Shown here one piece after another: positions 1 to 5,372 of a stretch of DNA of 6,586 bases. Positions within the stretch are counted from its first letter, which is position 1, and each line of letters opens with the position of its first letter. The notes under the pieces were generated by a model. It searched no databases. It was given only the letters and a program-made list of their open reading frames with translations, and was not told the origin of the DNA. Made by a program: the position numbers and the translations under genes. This DNA is from Nitrospira sp. UBA2083 (GTDB lineage Bacteria; Nitrospirota; Nitrospiria; Nitrospirales; Nitrospiraceae). The stretch lies in assembly GCA_002331625.1 (NCBI GenBank), contig DCZN01000009.1, positions 506 to 7,091 on the forward strand, read 5' to 3'.

Positions 1-598
1 GCACATGCTCGGGATTCGGAACATCCTGTGTCTCACAGGGGACTATCCGACGGTTGGTGATCATAAAGAGGCCAAGCCAGTCTATGATCTCGATTCGGTT
101 CAAGTCATGAAGGTGGTCCAGGGATTGAATAGCGGCAAGGACATGGTCGGCAACAAACTGGACGGCTCCACGGCCTTCACGATCGGCGCAGCCGTCACAC
201 CGGAGGCTGATCTGGTCGGCCCGGTGTTGGCGAAGTTCGAAGTGAAAGTGAAAGCCGGCGCTCAATTTTTCCAAACCCAAGCGGTCTATCATCCTGAGAT
301 CTTCGCCAGTTTTATGAAACAGGTTCGGCCGTTCAAGGTGAAGGTGCTGGCCGGGATCCTCGTGTTACGGAACCATAAGATGGCGGAATTCATGAACCTA
401 AACATCCCCGGGATGTCGGTGCCGAAAGAGATGATCGATGAACTCAAGGCCGCCGGAGATCGTGCTGAAGATGTCGGCGTCGATATTGCCGTGCGCACGA
501 TCCAGGCGGTGCGGCCCCATTGTGACGGCGTGCATATCATGGCGATCAAGGCCACGCATCGATTGGCTGAGATCATCACCAAGGCTGAATTAGGCTGA
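1..598 (+). CDS. metF: Methylenetetrahydrofolate reductase (5' end missing)
   Basis: This is the C-terminal ~198 residues of a methylenetetrahydrofolate reductase, the cytosolic flavoenzyme that reduces 5,10-methylene-THF to 5-methyl-THF for methionine synthesis or C1 pathways. The reading frame is already open at base 2, and the ATG at 5 falls inside the conserved GIRNILCLTGDYP segment, so the true start lies upstream of the window. Numbering from that ATG, the visible marks are TGDYP (11-15, the flavin-contacting GDxP strand of the TIM barrel), AQFFQTQAVY (86-95, the folate-binding Gln region), NIPGMSVP (133-140) and GVHIMA (175-180). Family members are usually ~290-300 residues, so about a third is missing. 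It ends exactly where the family's catalytic barrel ends, with no appended cysteine-rich C-terminal domain; a separate protein of that type lies at 4687-4971. Its TGA overlaps the panB ATG. The family call is firm; the exact electron donor cannot be told. Confidence 0.9.
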   Translation, partial: HMLGIRNILCLTGDYPTVGDHKEAKPVYDLDSVQVMKVVQGLNSGKDMVGNKLDGSTAFTIGAAVTPEADLVGPVLAKFEVKVKAGAQFFQTQAVYHPEIFASFMKQVRPFKVKVLAGILVLRNHKMAEFMNLNIPGMSVPKEMIDELKAAGDRAEDVGVDIAVRTIQAVRPHCDGVHIMAIKATHRLAEIITKAELG

Positions 599-1386
599 TG
601 ACAGTCCTGGAAGTCCAACAATTCAAACGAGACCGGAAGAAGCTCGCCGTCGTGACGGCCTACGACGCGCTGTTCGCGCGCATCGTCGAGGAGGCTGGAA
701 TTCGCGTGATCTTGGTCGGAGATTCGCTCGGCGTCGTGGTACAGGGGAAGGCCAACACGCTGTCGGTCACGATGGAGGACATGCTCTACCACACCAAGCT
801 GGTGGCTGGTGCGGCGCCACGGGCCCTGGTCATCAGTGATATGCCGTTTATGTCCTATCAAGTCAATGCAGAGGACGCGGTGCGCAATGCAGGTCGATTG
901 CTCCAGGCTGGAGCGGCCGCGGTCAAACTCGAAGGCGGCGCCGTTATGGCCGATCGGGTGAAAGCGATAACCAGTATGGGGATTCCTGTCGTGGGCCATT
1001 TGGGCATGACGCCCCAATCAGTCCATGCGCTCGGTGGCTACAAAGTCCAGGGCAAGGTGGAAGATCAAGCCGCTAGATTGCTGGATGATGCGAGAGCGCT
1101 CGAAGCGGCTGGAGCCTTCGCTCTGGTGTTGGAGGCTATCCCGGCCGAGCTCGCCAGAAAGGTGACCCAGGCCCTTTCGATTTCCACCATCGGGATTGGG
1201 GCCGGGCCACATTGCGATGGACAAGTCCTCGTGCTCTACGATCTCCTCGGACTCTTCGATACCTTCGTTCCAAAATTCGTGAAGACCTATGCGCATCTCA
1301 AGACCGATGCCCTCCAAGCGCTGAGTCGGTACAAAGAAGAAGTTGAACGAGGGAAATTTCCAACCGATTCGGAAAGTTATCATTAA
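598..1386 (+). CDS. panB: 3-methyl-2-oxobutanoate hydroxymethyltransferase
   Basis: Ketopantoate hydroxymethyltransferase, the first committed step of pantothenate/CoA synthesis. It transfers a hydroxymethyl group from 5,10-methylene-THF to 2-oxoisovalerate in the cytosol. The 262-residue length matches the family (E. coli PanB is 264). The Mg-binding and catalytic residues are all present: Asp42 in VGDSLG, Asp81 in ISDMPF, Glu112 in VKLEGG, and the catalytic Glu179 in LVLEAIP. HLGMTPQ (134-140) and IGIGAGPHCDGQVLV (198-212) are further PanB signatures. The start is fixed by the TGATG overlap with metF, which implies translational coupling. No panC or panD is next to it; the following gene is an unrelated membrane hydroxylase after a ~150-base gap. 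Confidence 0.97.
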   Translation: MTVLEVQQFKRDRKKLAVVTAYDALFARIVEEAGIRVILVGDSLGVVVQGKANTLSVTMEDMLYHTKLVAGAAPRALVISDMPFMSYQVNAEDAVRNAGRLLQAGAAAVKLEGGAVMADRVKAITSMGIPVVGHLGMTPQSVHALGGYKVQGKVEDQAARLLDDARALEAAGAFALVLEAIPAELARKVTQALSISTIGIGAGPHCDGQVLVLYDLLGLFDTFVPKFVKTYAHLKTDALQALSRYKEEVERGKFPTDSESYH

Positions 1387-1535
1387 GCCCGTTCCCACCT
1401 GCGCTCTACCCCCGACAAGTCTCCTTCCATAAGCAGTTTTCGTGGCTCGTTCCTAAGCTCCACCGAAAGCGGGAGAGACTGGTTCCCGACTGTTTGATAA
1501 AGTTACCGGAATGTTTCTCCGAGGCGGGGGCCGGG

Positions 1536-2312
1536 ATGGACTGGATTGACTGGCTCGTCAATCGGGACGTTCGACAGTTTGTGTTTGACCACCATCTGGT
1601 CTATCCACTCGTGTTTGTCCTGCGCCTGTTCGTCGTGACCACGCTCGAACTGCTCCGGCCGGCGCGAAGGGTTCCCTATCGGAAGCTGATCGGGCGGGAT
1701 ATCCTCCTGATCTCTGTCTATTGGTTCGGCATGGTCCCGGTCGCCGAGGCTATCGATCGGCTCATCGCCATCCGTCCACACTTGCCGCAGGTCATTCACG
1801 AGATGCCGTTGCTGCTGCGCCTGTTCTGCTACATTCTTATCGCGGATTTCGGGCATTACTGGATTCATCGGTTGATGCACACAAAGCATGTCTGGCGGAT
1901 TCATAAGTGGCACCATTCGCCCACCCACATGTATTGGCTTGCAGGATTTCGTGCGACGATCCCGCAGGATGTCATCGTCAATCTTCCCTATCTGTTTGCC
2001 TATTCCTTTCTGGATCTTTCGCCCTGGTGGATGGAGCTCGCGATCGGCCTCTTCAACAATCTGCAAAACGACTGGATGCACGTCAACATTGTGTGGCGCT
2101 CCAACTGGCTCGAATGGGCGATCGTGACCCCACGGTATCACCACATCCATCACAGTGATCGGCCGGAGCACTACATGGCCAATCTGGCGGCGTTGTTTAC
2201 CGTCTGGGACCGGTTGTTTGGGACCTATGTGGATCCCGAGTCCGTGAAAGGAGAGTTGTCGTTCGGGATTAACGAGGAGGTGCCACCCCTTAGACTGGTG
2301 CTGGGCGTCTAG
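1536..2312 (+). CDS. Sterol desaturase / fatty acid hydroxylase family membrane protein
   Basis: Integral membrane non-haem di-iron oxygenase of the fatty acid hydroxylase superfamily (the group of sterol C-4/C-5 oxidases and carotenoid and lipid hydroxylases), 258 residues. The histidine clusters that bind the two irons are visible: HYWIHRLMH (107-115), HKWHH (123-127), a single His at 182 (DWMHVN) and YHHIHH (201-206), then His212. Hydrophobic stretches at about 23-41, 56-73, 92-110 and 144-161 fit the usual four-helix membrane fold, with the histidines facing the cytoplasm. I chose the ATG at 1536, preceded by the purine-rich GAGGCGGGGG at 1521-1530. A TTG at 1494 in the same frame would add 14 residues but has a poorer context. 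The substrate cannot be read from sequence; hopanoid, fatty-acid or carotenoid lipids are all possible. No lipid-synthesis neighbour helps. The family call is strong. Confidence 0.88.
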   Translation: MDWIDWLVNRDVRQFVFDHHLVYPLVFVLRLFVVTTLELLRPARRVPYRKLIGRDILLISVYWFGMVPVAEAIDRLIAIRPHLPQVIHEMPLLLRLFCYILIADFGHYWIHRLMHTKHVWRIHKWHHSPTHMYWLAGFRATIPQDVIVNLPYLFAYSFLDLSPWWMELAIGLFNNLQNDWMHVNIVWRSNWLEWAIVTPRYHHIHHSDRPEHYMANLAALFTVWDRLFGTYVDPESVKGELSFGINEEVPPLRLVLGV

Positions 2313-2660
2313 CAGGATGTCAAAATTTCCACCAGCGTCGCCAAGGTCAAGGTTGAGGCTTATGTTCAGCGAATCAAAGCTCTCCACGCGACCTGTACTC
2401 TCACCCTTAGCCTGTTCACTATCTTTCGAGCGGCCTAACTCACTTAACAAAGGTCGGTAGCCAGGCGGGGGCATCTCTTCAGCTTTGAACCGTCCCAAGT
2501 TCTGCTGCACTAGTGGCCGGCAACCACAGTCGCCGATGATCCCACGTCTGCCTGGTTCGTGAACTTCTAACTTGCGGTGGTGAGTGCTGCTGTGAAAGGA
2601 GAGAGCTGGCTTGTCTGGTGTGTCTGTGGTGGTATGAGTGCGGAGGTGTATTGGGAAGAC

Positions 2661-2678
2661 GCGAAACGTGAAGCGAAA
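2661..2678 (+). repeat. Diverged copy of the GTGAAACGTGAGGCG-type repeat
   Basis: GCGAAACGTGAAGCGAAA resembles, with a few substitutions and a 2-base deletion, the unit GTGAAACGTGAGGCGTGAAA read on the - strand at 4681-4652. The shared core is GAAACGTGA followed by A or G and GCG. It points in the direction of the downstream Uma2 gene, as the other copy points toward queF. Two copies in one window is thin evidence for a dispersed family. Confidence 0.4.
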
Positions 2679-2684
2679 TTGACG

Positions 2685-2717
2685 GGCGGGGCAGGGGACA
2701 GGGCCCCGTGCTCCGCC
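2685..2717. repeat. GC-rich imperfect inverted repeat (hairpin)
   Basis: The left arm GGCGGGGCAGGGG (2685-2697) and right arm CCCCGTGCTCCGCC (2704-2717) pair with one mismatch and one bulged base around a 6-base loop (ACAGGG). This would be a very stable stem. No T-run follows on either strand, so it is not a typical intrinsic terminator. It is more like a REP/palindromic intergenic element. Confidence 0.6.
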
Positions 2718-2732
2718 AATCGTGCGGTTGTC

Positions 2733-2761
2733 TTGCCCTTCCCTCAGAGCGTGGGTATGAT
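2733..2761 (+). promoter_or_regulatory. Probable sigma-70 promoter of the Uma2 gene
   Basis: A -35 box TTGCCC (2733-2738) and a -10 box TATGAT (2756-2761) are separated by 17 bases. This predicts a transcript starting near 2768 with a leader of only ~23 bases. The gene therefore appears to be transcribed on its own, downstream of the GC-rich hairpin. Confidence 0.55.
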
Positions 2762-2790
2762 ATCATTCAGTCTATGAAAATGAGGCTTCT

Positions 2791-3333
2791 ATGATCGGGC
2801 TGAAACAGAAGCTCGACTACTCGGACTATGCCGCTATTCCCGACGATGGCTGCCGATATGAAATGGTGGACGGGGATCTCCTGGTGATACCCGCACCGAG
2901 CCCATTACACCAACGGATCTCCAAGCGACTCCAACGTTGTCTGGAGGCATATTTTGAGGGACGTGGCCTGGGCGAAGTCTTCAACGCGCCGGTCGATGTC
3001 ATTCTTACGCCTCATGATGTGATGCAACCGGACTTGGTGGTCGTCATTCAGCCAACCCAGGTTTCGGAGCGTGGCATAGAAGGCGCCCCCTTGATGGTCG
3101 TGGAGGTTCTCTCCCCGAGTACTCGAGAGCGAGATCGCACGATCAAAGGTCGCCGCTATAGCAATCTAGGCGTGAGCCATTATTGGCTTGTGGACCCCCA
3201 AACCCGACGGCTGGAGTGCTACGTGCTTCAAGGCGCTCAGTATGTCCTGTGTGCCGAAGGACAGGGGCCTGTCACGATCACCCACCCTCACTTCTCGGAA
3301 CTCACCGTTCCCCTCAGCGACCTCTGGCTGTAG
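2791..3333 (+). CDS. Uma2 family (DUF820) PD-(D/E)xK nuclease-like protein
   Basis: A 180-residue stand-alone Uma2/DUF820 protein, a family with a restriction-endonuclease-like fold whose cellular role is largely unknown. The core is complete: YEMVDGDL with Glu24, a conserved His at 40, MQPDLVVV with Asp81, MVVEVLSPST with Glu105, then D115/K119 in the helix RDRTIKGRRY, and the closing GVSHYWLVDP (127-136). Asp81 and Glu105 are the expected metal ligands. The lysine appears displaced into the following helix, as is usual for the family. The ATG at 2791 has TGAGG five bases upstream and a promoter at 2733-2761. It is flanked by repeats on the left and converges with apaH on the right, with no toxin-antitoxin, methylase or transposase partner. 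The nuclease activity is inferred from fold only. Confidence 0.9.
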   Translation: MIGLKQKLDYSDYAAIPDDGCRYEMVDGDLLVIPAPSPLHQRISKRLQRCLEAYFEGRGLGEVFNAPVDVILTPHDVMQPDLVVVIQPTQVSERGIEGAPLMVVEVLSPSTRERDRTIKGRRYSNLGVSHYWLVDPQTRRLECYVLQGAQYVLCAEGQGPVTITHPHFSELTVPLSDLWL

Positions 3334-3361
3334 CATCCTTCGTGTGGTTCCCAATTGTGAG

Positions 3362-3382
3362 CTGAACGAGATCTCTGTTCAG
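3362..3382. terminator. Palindrome between convergent genes (weak terminator candidate)
   Basis: CTGAAC (3362-3367) and GTTCAG (3377-3382) form a 6-bp stem around a 9-base loop in the 67-base gap between the Uma2 stop and the apaH stop. The position suits a bidirectional terminator, but there is no T-run after the stem on either strand and the stem is short. Confidence 0.2.
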
Positions 3383-3400
3383 TACATACTGGGCGGACAT

Positions 3401-4222
3401 TTACCGCTCGTCGGCTACTGACTCAGCACATTCCACCTGAAAGATCTTCCGATCTTCCAGGCGCACCGCCGTGAGTTGCCGTCCCCACACACAGCCGCTA
3501 TCGATCGAGAGCAGATGGTCTTCACAGTGAAGCCCTAAAGCAGCCCAGTGGCCGCAGACAATTGTTGTGTCGCGATGCTTCCGGTCCTGGATCCGAAACC
3601 AAGGGAAGTATCCGGAAGGGATTCGGTCCGGATGCCCATTATAGGACGATTCCATCCGACCATTGGGGGAACAGGCGCGGAGTCTGGTGAGCACCTTGAG
3701 GATGGTCGCAAGCCGAGTGGGGCCTGTCAGGCTTGATGACCACTGGAGATGTTTGCTGGGATACAAAGCCTGAAGAATGTTTTGGTACGTGGGACTTTGC
3801 AGACCGACCTCGACTTCACGGGCCAGCTTCTCTGCCTCATCAATCGACCATTGCGGGAGCAAGCCCGCATGGACCATGGCAAAAGAGCCTTCTCGATAGA
3901 AGAGCCGTTGATGTCGGAGCCACACGAGAAGGTCCTCGCGATCCGGTGCGGTGAGAACATCGTGTAAGGTGTCTTCCGGACGAACCGTCGCAATCTGTTC
4001 CGCCACAGCGAGCAGGAACAGATCGTGATTGCCTAACACGACGACAGCTCGATCTCGAAGATTCTTGATATAGCGGAGGACGCTCAGCGAATCTGGGCCA
4101 CGATTGACCAGATCGCCGACGAACCACAGTCGGTCGGTGCTCGGATCGAATTGGATTAGGTCGAGAAGGCGTTGCAGAGGTTCGTAACATCCCTGCACGT
4201 CTCCGATCGCGTAGGTGGCCAT
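3401..4222 (-). CDS. apaH: Symmetrical bis(5'-nucleosyl)-tetraphosphatase
   Basis: ApaH-type metallophosphatase that cleaves Ap4A symmetrically to two ADP. E. coli ApaH also removes Np4 caps from RNA. At 273 residues it is close to E. coli ApaH (about 280). The phosphoesterase motifs run in order: GDVQGC (7-12, with the Gln typical of ApaH in place of the GDxHG histidine), GDLVNRGPDS (36-45), GNHD (64-67), HAG (118-120), GHW (224-226) and DSGCVWG (241-247). These supply the residues for the two-metal centre. The ATG at 4222 is the first start; upstream TGAG is a weak ribosome site. It lies 27 bases after the queF stop on the same strand, so it is probably cotranscribed with queF. Convergent with the Uma2 gene. 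Confidence 0.95.
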   Translation of the reverse strand: MATYAIGDVQGCYEPLQRLLDLIQFDPSTDRLWFVGDLVNRGPDSLSVLRYIKNLRDRAVVVLGNHDLFLLAVAEQIATVRPEDTLHDVLTAPDREDLLVWLRHQRLFYREGSFAMVHAGLLPQWSIDEAEKLAREVEVGLQSPTYQNILQALYPSKHLQWSSSLTGPTRLATILKVLTRLRACSPNGRMESSYNGHPDRIPSGYFPWFRIQDRKHRDTTIVCGHWAALGLHCEDHLLSIDSGCVWGRQLTAVRLEDRKIFQVECAESVADER

Positions 4223-4249
4223 ATCTCAGGATAAACCAGGTAGGGCCGA

Positions 4250-4666
4250 TTATGGATACTTCGCTTCGATCTTGCTTGAGAGCCCGCCGCGTGCCGTGAA
4301 GGTGCCGGTGACTGTAGCCCACACAGGGCGGCAGGCTGTGACAACATCGTGCAGGATTCTATTGACGGCATTCTCATAGAAGATGCCGAGATTACGGTAG
4401 GCATGGATGTACATCTTGAGGGCCTTTAATTCGAGGCATTCTTTATCCGGCATGTAGTGGAGTGTGATGGTGCCAAAGTCCGGCAAATTCGTCTTGGGGC
4501 ATATCGCTGTATATTCTGGTATCTCGATCGTAATCTCATAGCCCTTATATTGATTTGGGAATGTCTCAATCTCCGGCAGCGGTGCCGTGATGCCGCTCTT
4601 CGCATGCCGCTCGTTGTAGCCTAACTTCGTGGTTTTCGGTTTCCTTCCTGTCGTTTCACGCCTCAC
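4250..4666 (-). CDS. queF: NADPH-dependent 7-cyano-7-deazaguanine reductase (preQ0 reductase)
   Basis: QueF reduces the nitrile of preQ0 to the aminomethyl group of preQ1, a cytosolic step in making queuosine for tRNA anticodons. At 138 residues this is the short, single-domain (T-fold) form, like B. subtilis QueF rather than the ~280-residue E. coli type. The catalytic cysteine is Cys56 in ICPKTNLPD and the general acid is Asp63. The QueF binding motif reads ELKALKMY (79-86), and Glu98 is in IFYENAVNRI. The position of B. subtilis His96 is Tyr97 here. FTARGGLS (123-130) is the conserved C-terminal part. The only possible start in this frame is GTG at 4666, because a TGA lies two codons upstream. 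That GTG and its ribosome site both fall inside a tandem repeat. No queC, queD or queE is next to it; the neighbours are a MetV-like protein and apaH. Confidence 0.95.
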   Translation of the reverse strand: MRRETTGRKPKTTKLGYNERHAKSGITAPLPEIETFPNQYKGYEITIEIPEYTAICPKTNLPDFGTITLHYMPDKECLELKALKMYIHAYRNLGIFYENAVNRILHDVVTACRPVWATVTGTFTARGGLSSKIEAKYP

Positions 4667-4681
4667 GTTTCACGCCTCACG
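4652..4681. repeat. Tandem 14-bp repeat, two perfect units
   Basis: TTTCACGCCTCACG occurs twice in perfect tandem (4654-4667 and 4668-4681), preceded by CG at 4652-4653 which continues the phase. It fills the gap between the MetV-like stop (4687) and the queF start (4666) and runs into the first codons of queF. A diverged relative lies at 2661-2678. Such GTGAGGC/GTGAAAC tracts look like small intergenic repeats, possibly dispersed in the genome. Confidence 0.85.
4664..4678 (-). promoter_or_regulatory. Repeat-derived ribosome binding site and GTG start of queF
   Basis: Read on the - strand, the upstream repeat unit gives GAGG (4678-4675), followed after 8 bases by GTG (4666-4664), the first codon of queF, which is itself part of the next repeat unit. 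The spacing is right for translation initiation. The GTG of the upstream unit is 14 bases away and therefore out of frame. Confidence 0.55.
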
Positions 4682-4686
4682 TCTTA

Positions 4687-4971
4687 TTACAGCTGCTTCA
4701 TCCAGTCGGTCTGGCCGATTTTTTCCAATTCGATGTACAGCGAGACCCATGGACATTTCATCTCAGGATAGACTTCACAGAGCCCACCTTTGCGGACCCC
4801 ACCACAGGGCCCATAGGCCATAAATTTGGGGCACTCGGCCTTGAGGGAACCGTCCGGAATCGGGGGGCGCTTATGCACGCCACCGACATGGGTACCGGTT
4901 TCGTCTTCTCCCGGGATGAGGACTCGTATTGGCATGGACTGCAGTGTAAACAGATTGTGGCCGATCGGCAA
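4687..4971 (-). CDS. Small four-cysteine protein, MetV-like (methylenetetrahydrofolate reductase C-terminal domain)
   Basis: A 94-residue protein, or 82 if the ATG at 4935 is used. Its core AECPKFMAYGPCGGVRKGG followed by LCEV and KCPWV carries four cysteines (47, 56, 65, 73). This matches the pattern CPK..x..GPCGG..x..CEV..x..C.W that I know from the methylenetetrahydrofolate reductase C-terminal family. That family includes MetV, the partner of MetF in acetogens, where the cysteines are expected to hold a metal or Fe-S centre. Here it stands alone rather than fused, and it ends with an amphipathic WVSLYIELEKIG helix. The TTG at 4971 is preceded by a weak AGAGA; the ATG at 4935 has no ribosome site but gives a natural MPIRVLIPGE start. 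It sits 20 bases upstream of queF and probably heads the queF-apaH run. Likely role: an accessory or electron-transfer subunit of the folate reductase encoded at the left end. The partner assignment is inference. Confidence 0.75.
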   Translation of the reverse strand: MPIGHNLFTLQSMPIRVLIPGEDETGTHVGGVHKRPPIPDGSLKAECPKFMAYGPCGGVRKGGLCEVYPEMKCPWVSLYIELEKIGQTDWMKQL

Positions 4972-5204
4972 TCTCTAAACATGAATCGTCAGAAAAGATT
5001 CAGCGTACAGGAGTGATACGGATTTTATGGGGTTGGGGCGAATGGCCTATTCGAGAAGCCGGACCTAGGCCTTCTTCTGGATACCTTGGGCCCTCTTTGA
5101 AGTTGCTTTGATTTTCGTGACGTTATACTATTTTCATGAGTCCGACATAGGTAGTCTGTTCGCACGTAGATGATGTCGACGATGGAGGAAAGGCCACGCA
5201 ATGA

Positions 5205-5234
5205 TTGACAGCCTTTTTTCCGCTTTGCTAGGAT
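5205..5234 (+). promoter_or_regulatory. Strong sigma-70-type promoter of the oxidoreductase operon
   Basis: A perfect -35 box TTGACA (5205-5210) and TAGGAT (5229-5234) as the -10 box are separated by 18 bases, with a T-run in the spacer. The predicted start is near 5241, which leaves a leader of about 130 bases before the ATG at 5373. The near-consensus boxes suit a highly expressed central-metabolism operon. Confidence 0.65.
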
Positions 5235-5247
5235 GACGGCTCTCGGT

Positions 5248-5351
5248 GATCACGGCGTACGTGGTCTGGTTGTCCAAACCATCTAGCCCTCAAGTTTTTC
5301 GATGCAAGTCGGTGGGGTGTAGCACATATTAAGCAGCGGCCTGCCGTTGCT
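5248..5351 (+). promoter_or_regulatory. Possible structured 5' leader with three hairpins
   Basis: Three stems lie in series in the predicted untranslated leader. They are GATCACG/CGTGGTC (5248-5254 with 5260-5266, one G-U pair, 5-base loop), TGGTT/AACCA (5267-5271 with 5277-5281, 5-base loop), and AGCAGCGG/CCGTTGCT (5332-5339 with 5344-5351, 8 bp with one G-U pair, CCTG loop). The last stem ends 9 bases before the ribosome site GGGAGGTG (5361-5368), so it could influence translation. I do not recognise it as any known riboswitch class. Confidence 0.35.
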
Positions 5352-5372
5352 AACGATATAGGGAGGTGTCTG

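Larger units (their letters stand above)
2313..2790. other. Long intergenic region without a convincing gene
   Basis: About 480 bases between the hydroxylase and the Uma2 gene. I find no reading frame here with recognisable protein features. The left part (2342-2359) carries a short hexamer-like tract (CAAGGT, CAAGGT, TGAGGC). The middle (about 2570-2650) is G/T-rich. The right part holds a diverged copy of the repeat found upstream of queF (2661-2678), a GC-rich hairpin (2685-2717) and a promoter (2733-2761). The number of repeat-like elements suggests an accumulation site for small dispersed repeats, or a decayed insertion, but no remnant can be named. Confidence 0.6.
4972..5372. other. Divergent intergenic region upstream of the oxidoreductase operon
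   Basis: A 400-base region between the - strand MetV-like gene and the + strand beta subunit. The right half holds the main promoter (5205-5234) and a structured leader. Further left, TATACT (5124-5129) is a good -10 box, but the best -35 (TTGCTT, 5103-5108) is only 15 bases away, so a second promoter is doubtful. An imperfect inverted repeat, AGAAGCC (5054-5060) with GGCCTTCT (5068-5075), has one bulge and a 7-base loop; its role is unknown. I see no convincing - strand promoter for the MetV-like gene, and no small gene. Confidence 0.6.

Noticed and set aside
289..1017. Long - strand open frame (242 codons) opposite metF and panB
   Set aside because: It is antisense to two genes with full family motifs; its translation is rich in His, Arg and Ser with no domain, as expected for a shadow frame.
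1438..1468. Hairpin TTTCGTGG / CCACCGAAA after panB as a terminator
   Set aside because: The stem has a bulge and a 14-base loop, and no T-run follows.
1494..1535. TTG at 1494 as the hydroxylase start
   Set aside because: It would add 14 residues, but the ATG at 1536 has a purine-rich site upstream and a more natural N-terminus; the TTG is kept only as an alternative.
1503..2510. 335-codon - strand open frame opposite the hydroxylase, extending to 2510
   Set aside because: The + strand frame carries all the di-iron histidine motifs. The non-overlapping tail (2313-2510) has no recognisable domain and there is no good ribosome site.
2479..2766. 95-codon - strand frame in the intergenic region
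   Set aside because: Translation is dominated by Ser, Arg, Pro and His, and it crosses the same repeat and hairpin; no family resemblance.
2577..2777. GTG-initiated 66-codon + strand frame
   Set aside because: It runs through the repeat, the GC-rich hairpin and the Uma2 promoter, and its translation has no protein-like features.
4758..4982. ATG-initiated - strand frame overlapping the MetV-like gene
   Set aside because: The other frame has the conserved four-cysteine pattern; this one has no family features despite its ATG.
5201..5236. 11-codon frame starting ATGATTGACAGC as a leader peptide
   Set aside because: It overlaps the -35 and -10 boxes of the promoter, so it would not be on the transcript, and it lacks a run of regulatory codons.
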